Below, one piece after another: positions 43,001 through 55,319 of a DNA stretch of 64,000 nt. A program made the position numbers and the translations under genes. Source of the DNA: Syngnathus acus (taxonomy: Eukaryota > Chordata > Actinopteri > Syngnathiformes > Syngnathidae); the NCBI RefSeq assembly GCF_901709675.1, contig NC_051090.1:11045342-11109341 (forward strand), read 5' to 3'. Within the stretch, counting starts at the first letter, position 1. Every line of letters starts with the position of its first letter. The notes under the pieces were generated by a model. The model saw only the letters and a list, made by a program, of their open reading frames with translations. It had not been told where the DNA came from and made no database searches.

Positions 43001-43680
43001 TTTCAGCCTATAGAAAAAGTGCACGCATGATTAATTGCATTCAACTCATCATTGCATTTTCAGTGAGGTACCAGCACTTCGAATTACAGTACGAGGAGTT
43101 TGAGTGGGGACGGTTCCAGGATTTTTGCTTTCCTGTGGCCAAAGTGGGGCTTGACCGGTATTTGGGGCTTGACCGGTAACTAAAAGGCTGGGGCCACATA
43201 TTTATGACCCCTTTACCGTAGTGTAGCACTGGACGCTAACTGCTAACTGCTCCAGCATGCTCACACCACATCACGTCTCGTTTCCATCATCCTCCCCGGG
43301 ACACAATTGCGTGACCAAGCAGTTAAGATCCATTCAATTCTTGCCTACTTTATTCTACATTTGGGTTCTTCTGCCTTGACCGTGCACCTCAAAAGGGATC
43401 GGCAACAAAAATGTAAGCATGACAGACACTAATGGTATGATAATCGCTGCAGAGGTAGACGCAAGTGGAGAGAGTGTGTTGTCTGCCAACATATCTGAGC
43501 GCAATTGAGCGGCTGATTGAGCAATCACAGGATTAACGTCTTGCTTGCGTATGGACTTACACGTACATGCACACGCACGGCACAGCAATAATTTCGATTA
43601 ACATCACAACCCAGCACGCGCTAGGTGCCAAGAATTCTTCTCTGAGCAACATGTAACACACAAACACACACAGACACACT

Positions 43681-43838
<158 letters not shown>

Positions 43839-43855
43839 CTATATATATATATAAA

Positions 43856-43945
<90 letters not shown>

Positions 43946-43963
43946 TATATATACTATATATAC

Positions 43964-44021
<58 letters not shown>
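43839..44021. repeat. AT dinucleotide microsatellite
   Basis: Interrupted (AT)n with short CA and CT blocks, running directly into the interspersed repeat at 44022. Confidence 0.95.
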
Positions 44022-44024
<3 letters not shown>

Positions 44025-44345
44025 ATCCATCCATCCATTTTCTGAACCGCTTAGTCCCCACGGGGGTCGCGGGCGTGCTGGAGCCTATCCCAGCCGTCAT
44101 CGGGCAGTAGGCGGGGGACACCCTGAACCGGTTGCCAGCCAATCGCAGGGCACACAGAGACAAACAACCATTTGCACTCGCACTCACACCTAGGGACAAT
44201 TTGGAGTCTTCAATCGGCCTACCAAGCATGTTTTTGGGATGTGGGAGGAAACCGGAGTGCCCGGAGAAAACCCACGCGGGCCCGGGGAGAACATGCAAAC
44301 TCCGCACAGGGAGGGCCGGAGGTGGAATCAAACCCGCACCCTCCT
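44022..44345 (+). repeat. Interspersed repeat of the TCCATCC…CCGCTTAGTCCCC family, copy 2 (fullest)
   Basis: Begins with (CCAT)n and continues through the shared blocks (GGGGGTCGCGGGCGTGCTGG, CATTTGCACTCGCACTCAC, GAGAACATGCAAACTCC) to AATCAAACCCGCACCCTCC. Copies 1 and 3 share its orientation. Its right end forms a hairpin with 44361-44385. Confidence 0.85.
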
Positions 44346-44409
44346 AACTGTGCACGTCCTCACAGTTGGGAGGGTGCGGGTTTGATATATATATAAGTAA
44401 GAGTTGAAG

Positions 44410-45409
44410 TAAGATGGCGGCGCGTGCACACGCAGCGGCCTCTCTCTGTCCCGAACGGTGTTTTGTTTTGTCGTTTAATGTGGGTTTGTCCGACAGTTTT
44501 GTGTGTTCGTCTCGTCGTACCGGGTTGTGCTACAAGTACGGCGGGCTGGTTCTGCTCGACATCGGCGAAAGCGAGTTTTGTGGCGATCTGGACTTTGAAG
44601 CGGGGACATTAAAGGCGCTCGGTCTGCTCCGTCCTGAAGCGTCGCCGGACTCGCCTGCTATTCCTCCCCCGGTTGGGCGTCCGGGCCAGGCTGGCGGCCA
44701 ACCCAGCTCGCCCGGCCGTGCCTTCCATTCTTCTGGCGAACGTTTGATCGCTGGACATCAACATGCCTGCTGAGATCTACGGAGCGGACAGTGCGTAACT
44801 GCTGTGCATCTGGAGCGGCTGGCGTGCTATCGGGCGGACCGGGCCATTGTACGAGGGAGAACAGTGGCGTAGCCAAGCCGGGGCGAGCCGGGGCGGCGCC
44901 CCGGTTAGGACTCCCTGCGCCCCGGTTGAAAAAAATCTAGCTTTTTCGATTCTTCATTTTCATGCCGTTTTTTTCTTTCAGTCTTGCGCGAATGTGCTTG
45001 CGCTATTCTATGTGCGCGATGTTATCCATTCACCGTTTGCCTCCCGGACCCGGATGTTGTTTTAGCGATCAGCGAACGCCGTGGGTGATGTTCGATTTTT
45101 TTTCCTGTGGGCGCGCGCCCCTACTGGAAAGATTCCTGGCTACGCCACTGAGGGGGAACATCGCGAGGAGGTGGAATGTGCGTCTACATCCGTGACGAAA
45201 TGGTGCCGGGACTCTATTGTGGGATGCAAGCACTGCTCGCCACTGGCTGGTTTGTGATCTCCGGGCTGTTGGGGTCCTGAACTCTCTCCCCCGTTGTTTA
45301 CTTGTATGTTAATCGTGTGCTGTGTCTCGTCACCGTGGGATAGGGGAAACGAAATTTCGATTTCTTTGTGTGTCTTAGCATGAAGGCATTGACAATAAAG
45401 CTGACTCTG

Positions 45410-45416
<7 letters not shown>
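44410..45416 (+). mobile_element. Internally deleted non-LTR retrotransposon (5' leader joined to 3' tail)
   Basis: It starts with AAGATGGCGGCGCG and encodes the leader region of a fish LINE ORF, ending with a PSILLANV-like block just before the usual endonuclease domain. Endonuclease and reverse transcriptase are absent, and the sequence goes on to a 3' tail ending GACAATAAAGCTGACTCTGA. That tail matches the LINE fragment at 5563-6248. A hAT element is nested inside (44862-45150). TA repeats flank both ends. Confidence 0.7.
44862..45150. mobile_element. hAT-type MITE nested in the deleted LINE
   Basis: The 289-bp insert begins CAGTGGCGTAGCCA and ends TGGCTACGCCACTG. Flanking octamers AGGGAGAA (44854-44861) and AGGGGGAA (45151-45158) match at 7 of 8 positions. 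That size fits hAT target duplication. Confidence 0.8.

Positions 45417-45460
<44 letters not shown>
45415..45460. repeat. TA dinucleotide microsatellite after a LINE tail
   Basis: A pure (TA)n tract directly downstream of the LINE 3' end. Confidence 0.95.
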
Positions 45461-45463
<3 letters not shown>

Positions 45464-48400
45464 TTGTTGTTGATGTTTTTTTTTTTTGTGGTGACCAAGC
45501 AAAGAGAGTGTCTCATTGACAATTACTGGCATCAATTATTGGCAACATTCCAGCAGCAGCATTCTGCATTCATTGTCAGGTTTTGAGATCACAGCGATAT
45601 GAGACATTTGTATTAATTAGCACGACGTTAACGTTTTACTGAAGCTGATGATGACCTGAGATGACCTGTCTTGTTTGCTTGTTGGTTTCGAAACAATTGT
45701 GACGTGGGAAAAGTGCAAGTTTTCCGCGGTTAAATAATGATCAGCTTCTGTGCCCGTAAGCAGAGCAGCTCATGGTTGTCAATCTCTTTGCTTGGTCACA
45801 TCAGTGGCCTGCAGAAGAAAAAGATATTGCGCTGTTACTTTTAAAATCAAGGCTGTTGTTACAGCTTGACCAACCTCCATCCTCTCACCCCCTTCCTTTC
45901 TCTGTGGACCAAAAGAGTGCAACCCCTGCTGAGTTTCTCATGCTGCACATAACATGCTAGCACGCATGCACACACACACACGCGCGCGCGCACGCACGCA
46001 CGCGCGCAAACATACTGTTACTTGCATGCATTGACGCCACAGCTCGATCAATGTAAAAGAGATTCGCCGTGTAACATGCCGTGTGAGCCACCCGCGACAG
46101 TTTTTCAACAGTACTTGTGACGACTTATCTTATCGGCTCATCTGGATGGTGGAAAAGCAAATAAGCACACACGCACAGTCACTCTTTGACTCACGCACTT
46201 TTGGTATGTGCATCCAGTGAGGTGGAAACTGCACCATCACCAATGAAGCAATTTGAGCAAATTCATCTGTAGAAGTGCTGCTAAGAAAGGAAATAATATT
46301 TCCATGAATTACGGTTCCGTTTGGGATCTCCATATCGATTGCTATTATTATGTGGACTGATGAATTGTGATTGGAGTAAATCATGCAAACCAATGGCGCG
46401 AGCGTGTCATCGTATTCTATCACTGTGCTCAGATGAGGGCCCGCCGAGTTGACGGCGGTGAGGAATGTCTGACCCGGCATACCGGCTTTCCTACGTCCGT
46501 CAGAAGAAGTTGTCACTTACCCTTTGCGGCCTTATTGTTCTTCATCGCAAAGTTGTGTTCAAGTCAAGGCTGGAAGGGCCAACATCTTCCTCAGCGATGA
46601 TGTGTGGTTCCATCAATCACTACAATTGTACTTAAAGATTGATCTCAAAAGATGATCAAATTGTTCTTGTGCTGTTTTCTTCTTTTCATTTCGGTTGTTA
46701 GAAAATGACATTTTGAGCGGAGAGCAAATTCCCGGTGATTTAGGGTTGACTTTCACTTTTAGCCAATATATCGTAAACAGTTCAACATTGCCAAGGGCCA
46801 TGGCGAGAAAAGCCCGGAAAGCGGTTTTGCTCAAGGAACAAGTTCTGATGCTATGACATTGCTCACAAGTATCTGGGCTATGCACCTCGGCCAGACTCTG
46901 AAGATCAGGTGCGGTTGCACCTGGCAGAGGGTCAGTTGAAGGTGCACGTCACTCACTTGGGGGGCTGCCCTTCAGCGGTCCGCCACAAATTCACATATCT
47001 CAGGTTCACACCTCAACTCGTGCTCTGGACACTCGGTCATGTCTTTTTCTTTTTTGTTGTTCTTGTGTGGCATCCGCCGGATTGGTTAAGTAATCGCAAG
47101 GAAATGACATTTTGGGGAAAGCCTGTCACGCAGCCACAACGGCTTTCTAATCATCCTACCATAAACAAGCTCAGTTGTAAGCAGACACAGAAAGCAGGCG
47201 CAAGCGTAATTATGGGCTTTGTGTTGTTTTTCAGATCTGCTGTCAGAGAGCCGGCTTGTCTAACAAACACAAAGCCTAACTCGGGCTGGACGTCTCTCTT
47301 TGGATCCGCACCTGCATGAATCACAACACTTCTGATTCACCCATCTTGAAAGCACAATCACAGAGTCTAAATTTAGATGAGGCAAAGAAAAATAGCTTTT
47401 GTTTTGGCCGTGTAGGGAAGCCCCAACGCCTGGTGATCCCGGTGCTAGCGATCGCTGTCAAAACAACATTTCTGAAGAACTGGTTTTTAATTGCGCCCGC
47501 AAGACAAACACACACATGCCAAACCTCAACAGCTCAACATACACGCAAGGGCATTCTCTCAACAATGACTCACAGCCATTACCTGAACTATTAAGGCTTG
47601 TGAAACACTACCTGGGTAGCCCGCAAAGTCGGACTGACATTCACTCTTGACTCGTATTTCAGAGCAACGGCTAAGTATGTTTGGGCATTCACGACAACGC
47701 CCCGTGCCACAAGTTAGCCATCACGCATGTAAAGCGTCCGAGCGCACGCAGGTGCCGTGAGCACACCACCACGTCACAAAACCTGCTCGACCCGCGATAA
47801 GGGGAGGCCGTCGCTTGCTCCGACGCTATCCAAACATGGCACAAAGGCCAGAGGTGTCGGCACGATTCCTCGCCTGTTTTGACGATAAGGAATGCGCTTG
47901 TAGCTATAAAAAAGTATTTTTCCACGCAGCCGTTGTGGTGTGGCTCGGCGATGAGAGAAGCCATGTGTGAACTACAAAGTGTAAACAGGCGCAGGACCAG
48001 TCTTGCTCTCAATGAGGCCGTCACTGTTCGAAAGTAGTCCGTCAACTTTCGGAAATGTTCCTGTGCTGCGTAGATGGCCGTCCGTCCTACCTTTCCAAAG
48101 CAATTTCGCCAACACTGCACAGCGCATAAAATAAGACAGTTTGGTGCCTTCTCTGCCTTTTCTTGGTCCTGGAAATGATGCAGACAGACCACAGTGCTGC
48201 CCAGCGTGTTGTGTGGCACACAGCGGTACTACACTGAAGCGGCGAAATTTGCACTACGAAGATTTTTCTGGGATGTGAATGACAACTGAATAAATATTTT
48301 GTTATGTCGAGTAATGCACATCGGCATGTTTGAATGCTGGAAAGGTTTGCGTTATTTATTTTCCGCTGGTGGTTTCAAGCACGTCTGACAAAAAGCATAG

Positions 48401-51400
48401 TCATTGTTATTTTGAGGGGAAACTTGCATTTGGACATGTTTGCTGTGAAATTTGTGAAAGCTTTCCGTGTTGTGCGCAAGGGTAATCGTCTCAAAGGCTA
48501 TAACGATGTGATTGGCGGCCGTCGGGCCATTGAATTGGAGTGTAGCCGAAGCAGGCGATGGCGTGCGGTGGCCTTTCAAACAGTTCCGTTGGCTCTCACT
48601 CGTGGACCACCTGGGTGATCTGTTTATGGAAGTCATCCTTGCTTCTGGCCCTGAGCACATTTAAGCTATTCGTGCCTCTTTTGTTTACACAAGGACAATT
48701 TCTAATGTCTACTGCTCAAGCTCTACGGAGATTAGAAACAGAGGGGCTTGTTGGACTGAATGCTTTTCCGTCCAGGAGAAAGTTCTTCTGAGATAGTTCA
48801 GTGTCTTGGATTTACGTAACTCCTACGTTGGATTACTCCGGGCTTTCAGAGAAAGCTCCTAAATGGGGAATTGTCGTACTCTGAGCTTCTCAACAATTGC
48901 CGTGTAAACTTTGATTCTGGAAAAAAAAAATTTAATTAAAAACGCGTCAGGTATCGCGTGGTGCCGTTCGTGCCAAAGAGTTTCCAGTGGGGAATTGTCA
49001 AGCGGCGCTTTGCACCGTTATCGTGCAGTGTTTTGCTCCTGCTGTGAAAAGTGTTTTTCAGTTAACCCAAACAGCGTCTATAGTAACAGTGATATTATCT
49101 ACCTGAGCATGCGGGGCCCACCTGCAGGGCTGGAACACGCAGAGGGAGATGTTTTACCTCGTCTGCACGAACGGGCCTGGAGCGTGTGTGGTGGGGGCGG
49201 GCAGGTGGGGGGGTGCTGTATAGTGTGGGGAGGCAGAACTTAAGAGAAGTTTACAAGCTAACACGCAGGCTGCTGTTTGGGCAGGTTGCGCTTACAGATC
49301 TGCTGACTTTTCACTGGCTAGTTTTTTTTCTTTGCTTGAGCAGCCAAACTATAATTATTCCAACGTATGGAAACCTAGACACGCAAGAGCAAGTGAGAAG
49401 AACATTTCTAAAAAGAAATAGTCTCGTATTGTTGTCTTAAAACGACTGTAGCTGCAGTGCAAAGATCACACTAGCGCATTCGACCGCCATTCTCCTGCCC
49501 TCAAAAACAAGAGCAGCCTCTGAATGCAACTCTCGTAGCATTATGACAACTGTGCTTTTCCCCCCTTTGACCACCCATTTTCTGTCAGCTGACGGAAAGA
49601 CAGAATTATTTTCCTGAGCGGGCACTGCACTTTTTTGTCCAAGGCCAATGGTGTTCATGTGTAAGCTGCTAAGGATTGAACTGCGCATTTAAATGTGAAC
49701 AGGCGGAAATGAGTCTAGAAGGATATTTATTATCTGATACGTCTGCACCAGATTGGAGCTGCGCTGCGCAGGCCGGAAGCCGTTGTTTGTTCCCGTGGAT
49801 CGATGCTAGCGCGGAGGTAACGCACCTTACCATCCAGCTGGAGGAAATTTCTTGACAATTCAACATCCCATTTTTAATGGCATGAATTATCACCAAATCA
49901 ATATCTCATAGCACGAGGACAAACAGCAACATACCAGCCTCGGTTTCTAATCACCCGTGCAGTGAGCCAATCTGAAAGTGTGAGCTTTTGTCCGCAAAAG
50001 ATCTTCCTCCTCCGGAATGTTTCATTTTTCATGATTAAACTGTGACGATGGAGATATTCCAAATAAACGACACATTCTGATGCTAAAGTAAGGCCACGTT
50101 CAAAATCACTTGACTAAGAACGTATTAAAACTGTTGCCAATTCCAAGATACCAAATGCTGACACAGAACTCACAGGCGGGTGTTTGTTGGGCTTTTGTGC
50201 CGGGCCTCCTTGGTAACTGCTCCCAATCATCGCCGCTATTTTTGCAGGTAAAACCCCGGAGGCAAGCGTTCCGCCTCTCAATCAAAGACGAGAGAGGGGC
50301 GGTTAAGGTTCAGACAGAGCAAAAATAGCAACAGGGAGCCCCGCGGTAGGTTGAGCAAAGCATCTCGTGCAAGCCACTATGCGTGAATAGAGTGTTTGGA
50401 TCCTATTTCAAGTTTAGACAGAAATGGGCTGAACGGCTGCCAGGTAAACAGCACCGCGCAGCTACCGAGGCAGCTACCGAGGTCGGTAACGAGGCAGGGA
50501 CCGAGGCAGGTACCGAGTTGGCCCGGCTTTCGCCGTTTGCCGACACAAAAGCACACAACCGACAGACGGGGTTCGGGGGCCGGCCATGGCCGAGATCAAT
50601 CGTAGTATCGCCTTTTTTTCTGGCTGGCCTTCCTTCGTTGAGCCCAAACGCCGCCCACACCTTGCGAGGGGAGCCTCGCGTGTCAACGGATGAAAGGACC
50701 GATAGTGTCACAAGCCTGCGTTGCCCACATTCACAAGCTGAGCTTGAGTGAAAGGCATGCAAAACAGAAACATTTGGCTAGTAGGACTAAGGGGGGCACT
50801 CGCATTTGCATTGACCCTCATCAACTATTCTCAAAACTGGGGCAAGAATGAGTGGCGATGGGCCTCCCCGCCCCATGCCTCCAGGTAGGTCTTGAGCCCA
50901 GCTGCAGGAGTCCTGCACCTTTGCCCTTGGTTTCCTTAAGAACCGTCCTGTTGACTTTGCATGTTTATGTGTATCTATTTTTTTCCACTCTGTTGGTATG
51001 GAAGGGCGTGTTCACCTCAGGTAAGAATGTGAAAGAACTTAAAATAGCAACATGCGCTTGCCAAGTGACTGCAGGGTAGTCTGTACTTTTTTTTTAATTT
51101 TCCATAATCAGATTTCATTTACTGAGATACAACAAAAGTGGTGGCACTGGTGGCAAACTGCACTCGACGGAACACGACCTGGCCACCGTTCGCACTTGAA
51201 GCTTTCTCATGTGTCCTTGCGCAGTGAGAACATTTTGTTTGTTACTGTTTGATGACAGGGACAAACCCCCCACCCCGCCCTCGCATGATTTCTAACACAC
51301 AGAGCTATGACAAAGCTGAGTGCAAGGTTTTGTTGCCGGCTGCCACCTTTCACGGAATAAACAAGACGGCATCGGCCATTTTGGCTGAGCGCCCTCACAA

Positions 51401-51417
51401 TCCATCGTCCACTTTCA

Positions 51418-51451
51418 CACACATACACACACACACACACACACACGCACG

Positions 51452-51504
<53 letters not shown>
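51418..51504. repeat. CA microsatellite
   Basis: (CA)n with a few GC interruptions. It creates long but meaningless Thr-His ORFs on the plus strand and Cys-Val ORFs on the minus strand. Confidence 0.95.
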
Positions 51505-51506
<2 letters not shown>

Positions 51507-51719
51507 TACATCAGGGCAGACAGACATACACATGTAGGTTTGTCCAAAAAGTCTGGAAGGAATTCATGGGGTGGCTGTGAAGCAGACGCTTCATGTACCT
51601 GCCTATATGTCCCAAGCAGGCATGTCTACCTTCAAAGACTAAATATGCTGCAGGGAATCTTGGGAATCTCAGCAACGCGGGACCTCTTGTTGCTGTCGTT
51701 GCCTGCTGTGCTCACGCGC

Positions 51720-51720
51720 G

Positions 51721-51760
<40 letters not shown>

Positions 51761-51796
51761 CACACACACGCACACACACACACGCAAACACACATG
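51720..51796. repeat. CA microsatellite
   Basis: (CA)n interrupted by TATATA at about 51755. Confidence 0.9.
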
Positions 51797-53278
51797 TGGG
51801 CGCACACATTTTGCACTTTGTTTACAGCGAGACATGGGGGTGGGACACTCCTCACTCGGGGAGAAGAAAGCAAAGCCACGCTGAGATCCAGGTAAGAAGT
51901 CATCCTGAGACACGCAGACAAGAGGTTGCGTGTGAGCACAAAGAACCACAAAGGTGCGGTTATTTTTGGAGCATTGAAGGATTTACCCCATGAATTTACA
52001 CGGGTGGAATTCCACTCATGTCAACACTTTGACAAGTTGTCTTCTCCTGTTCATCTCAGTAGACAAGCTCGTACGACGCGGTGCCAAATTGAACAGACGT
52101 TTGCTAACAAGTTATATAAGCCTGGCGCGCCCCTGACCGTACATGAGAGCTGCTCTGACTTCTTCCGACCTTGTTGACTTTATGATTTGATGAGATCATA
52201 TTTCTCTTTCATATATTTGCAAGATACTCTGACTGCAATGTTGAAAGTATCTTTTTTTTGTTTTTTAAATAAAAAAGCAAAACTCTGGTGTGTTAGCTAA
52301 ACATCCACAAGCCCTCCCAAGTCTTGCGTGTCTTGTGAGCGTTACACAGTCCCAATGAGGGAAATTAATGCTCTTATTAAAGTCTCATTTGAGTGTTTGA
52401 CATTTTTGGCTTTGATCCTCTGGGGGCAAAAGTTTGTTTTCGGCACCAGAGACCAGCGGGCGCTTCTCCCGAATGTCTGACTTGAACTCTTTTCACCACC
52501 AATCGAAATTGTGCCTGTTTGACTGAACGCAAAGACATGCAAAGGAAATGCTGCGTAAGTAGCATCACCTTTTCGAAGAAGACAAAGATGGGCCCAATGT
52601 CGTTGTCTCCTTGTCTGCACCTACGCAAAGTTGCTGAGCATCATTGATATGCTGCCAACTAACTGATTCTTTTGAATCAAAGACCACCTTTGGAGGCCTA
52701 ATTTGCATTTCTTCAACGAGTCATTTTGTGTGTTGGAACGTGTTTGGGATCTTTCACAAAGTTTTTAGAATGATTTTTAAAAATTGTTTATCTTACCTGA
52801 TAGGGCACGTGAAAGGAATGTGAGTTGTCATGCATTCCCAGCCAAGTCCAAGCAACCGATGGGCAAAGACAGGCTCAAAACTCGCCAGGCGCTGAGCTCC
52901 TAAGTGACTTAAGCCTCCGCGCATCTGTGGCCCTGACGAAACAGAGAAAAGTTAGAGGCGCAAACATGGATTTGGTTTCTGGGCTACTGTTTGGGTCCAA
53001 CTTCATTCACCTGCCAAAGTGACAGTCGGAATAGTCCACATTTCAAACATGAATACAGCATTTTCAATTCATGATCTTAAAACTGTCAAATGCATAATCA
53101 TGCATCATACATGACTATGTTACTCCATCTCCTGAGATTCCATTGGGTCTTTTTAATTGTGGTTTTTGCGTTTCATCCTCGTGTTGGTGAAGGAAGGAGA
53201 CACAGCCATTCCACACCACTCGATGCATTCCACATTCTGCACCGTACACGCCGTCCAAATTGTTCAAAACCATAGCTG

Positions 53279-53613
53279 CCAGGGGTGTCAAACTAATTTT
53301 TGTCAGGGCCCGGATTGTCCTCATAGTTTCCCTCGGAGGGCCATTATGACTGTATGACTTCTATACACATACAGTAGAGGCTACACAACACTGATGAATA
53401 ACTAGTTTTGAAATCAGTAAAAACGGTTCAAATAGTTTAAAAAGATTTATGGCAATAAAAACATGCTAGCAATATCTATATTTTTTAAAAGATAAAGACA
53501 ATTTGTAATTTCAGTAATGACAAAAAGTCGATGCAAAATTTGTCTTTGTGGGCCATATAAAATGACTTGGCGGGCCGTATCTGGCCCCCGGGCCTTGAGT
53601 TTGACACCTATGG
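53279..53613. mobile_element. hAT-like MITE just upstream of the foxq1 promoter
   Basis: The ends CCAGGGGTGTCAAACT and AGTTTGACACCTATGG are inverted repeats of the widespread CAGGGGTGTCAAAC type. Flanking octamers CATAGCTG (53271-53278) and CATAGCAC (53614-53621) match at 6 of 8. The right end lies about 270 bp from the foxq1 TATA-like element. Confidence 0.75.
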
Positions 53614-53880
53614 CATAGCACATCATTCAAAAGTATTGCACATATTTCTTTTTTTTTTCACTCAGCATTTCTGCATTCACACGCAATTCCTTTGGAAATT
53701 GCTTCATCTATTTCAGAAAAAAAGATCTTAAGAGGCTAGACCGGCATGCGGATAAGTCGCCGTGTTTTCCCTCCGTGGCGTGACACGGGTATAGCGTCCA
53801 ATTGTAAACATTGCATATCACTCAATCGTTGCGTGCATTAGATGCTAGCTCCGCCCCTGGGCCGTCCCTTGCGGGGCCAT

Positions 53881-53888
53881 TATATTAA
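53881..53888 (+). promoter_or_regulatory. foxq1: TATA-like element of foxq1
   Basis: TATATTAA follows a GC-rich stretch (GGGCCGTCCCTTGCGGGGCC) and lies 148 bases before the foxq1 ATG. The start of transcription would be near 53910-53920. Confidence 0.5.
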
Positions 53889-54028
53889 TAGCAACACCGG
53901 CGAGTCTCCGGAGACAGTTTACTCCAGGCGCTCCAGGCACACACACACACACGCACGCACGCTCGCACGCAGACAGTCAGCCTCACCACGAGGGTTCATT
54001 CGTCCACCTGCTCAGCAGCAAGGCGAGA

Positions 54029-54916
54029 ATGAAACTGGAAGTTTTCTCCGCGCTGCACTTCGCTGCCAAGCCGCTGGAGTTTTGCGCCGAAACCGACGTC
54101 GACGCGGACGCAGGGATCCTCTCTCCTCTGTCTGGGGACGAGCTGGGGTCGGACGGGGACTGCGCGGCCAGCAGCCCGCCGCCCGTCACCCCGGGCGCGC
54201 AGGACCCGAGCAAGGGCAGCAAGCCCTACACGCGCAGACCCAAGCCGCCCTACTCCTACATCGCCCTCATCGCCATGGCTATCCGGGAGTCCAGCAGCGG
54301 CCGCCTCACCTTGGCCGAGATCAACGACTACCTGATGAACAAGTTCCCCTTTTTCCGCGGCACCTACACCGGCTGGAGGAACTCGGTGCGCCACAACCTG
54401 TCCCTCAACGACTGCTTCCTCAAAGTGCTGCGAGACCCGTCCAGGCCTTGGGGCAAGGACAACTACTGGATGCTCAACCCCCACAGCGAGTACACGTTCG
54501 CCGACGGCGTGTTTCGCCGCAGGAGGAAGCGCATCGCCAAGAGGTCCCCATGCAAGGAGCAGGAGGGCGCGGACGTCACGGGGGACGAGGCGCACCTCCA
54601 CCCCGCCCCCGAGGATAGGGTGGGGGCCAAGTTCTCTGGCCCCTTCGCAATCGACAACATCCTCGGCAAGCCCTTCAAACGCAAGGAGGACGACTACGAC
54701 AACCCGCGCGCGCACCGGCTCTTCTGGTCCCCGGGGGCCCAGCCGCCCTACGCTCTGAACTTTCCACTGCATCACAGCTACCTGTCCGAGGCAGCGGAAG
54801 CCAGAGGGGACCCGCTTGCGTACCTCCATCACAAAGCTCGACTGGAGGCCGCGTCCCACACCCCCAAGACGCCCTCGAAGGCGCCAAGCTTTCACATAGA
54901 CTCTCTGCTGTCTTAA
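54029..54916 (+). CDS. foxq1: Forkhead box Q1 transcription factor, single exon
   Basis: FoxQ1 is a nuclear forkhead factor acting in epithelial and craniofacial development. The gene is intronless, with 295 codons, and is GC-rich. It opens MKLEVF as in other vertebrate FoxQ1 proteins, followed by an acidic segment ([14 protein letters not shown]). The forkhead domain is at about residues 72-165: [40 protein letters not shown] and [14 protein letters not shown]. Recognition helix 3 is at about 118-130, and the basic wing FRRRRKR follows. Conserved FoxQ1 blocks downstream are [11 protein letters not shown] and the C-terminal SFHIDSLLS. At 295 residues it is shorter than human (about 400), because the alanine/glycine/proline-rich stretches are missing. 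It lies in tandem with foxf2, as in other vertebrates. The a/b paralogue is not assigned. Confidence 0.96.
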   Translation: MKLEVFSALHFAAKPLEFCAETDVDADAGILSPLSGDELGSDGDCAASSPPPVTPGAQDPSKGSKPYTRRPKPPYSYIALIAMAIRESSSGRLTLAEINDYLMNKFPFFRGTYTGWRNSVRHNLSLNDCFLKVLRDPSRPWGKDNYWMLNPHSEYTFADGVFRRRRKRIAKRSPCKEQEGADVTGDEAHLHPAPEDRVGAKFSGPFAIDNILGKPFKRKEDDYDNPRAHRLFWSPGAQPPYALNFPLHHSYLSEAAEARGDPLAYLHHKARLEAASHTPKTPSKAPSFHIDSLLS

Positions 54917-55302
54917 GGACACACACAAAATGTAAAATGTATACACTTTGGCACGCGGGGGCCAGCTCACATGGCGACGCAAACGACGCGTTGTCTTCGT
55001 CGTGCGCGAAACGGTTATCCACGGGACATTTCACTGCATGGCGCTCGTGTGTATAGGTGTGCGTGTTGCGGGGAGACGTGTTTGTTTTCCCGGTTCCTTT
55101 GTTGTTTGTGTGACGGTGTGCGAGGGCCACGCTGAGACCTAAAATTATTTGTCGCTCAATTGCATGAACTGCTGTGTGCGATGTGGTGAGAAATCCTTGG
55201 CACCATGCATCAACTCAATGACTGAGCTGCACTCGAACTCATCATGGAAGTGCAAAAGTTTCGCCAAATGTGTCTGCAACTTGCATGCCTATTATTTTCA
55301 TG

Positions 55303-55308
55303 AATAAA
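55303..55308 (+). promoter_or_regulatory. foxq1: Polyadenylation signal of foxq1
   Basis: AATAAA about 390 bases after the stop, in AT-rich sequence. Confidence 0.55.
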
Positions 55309-55319
55309 ACAATAATTAT

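Noticed and set aside
51249-51884. 211-codon ORF rich in Thr-His
   Set aside because: Produced by reading through CA microsatellites.
53996-54982. 328-codon ORF on the minus strand across foxq1
   Set aside because: Antisense shadow of the GC-rich foxq1 reading frame; no domain, and the plus strand encodes an unmistakable forkhead protein.
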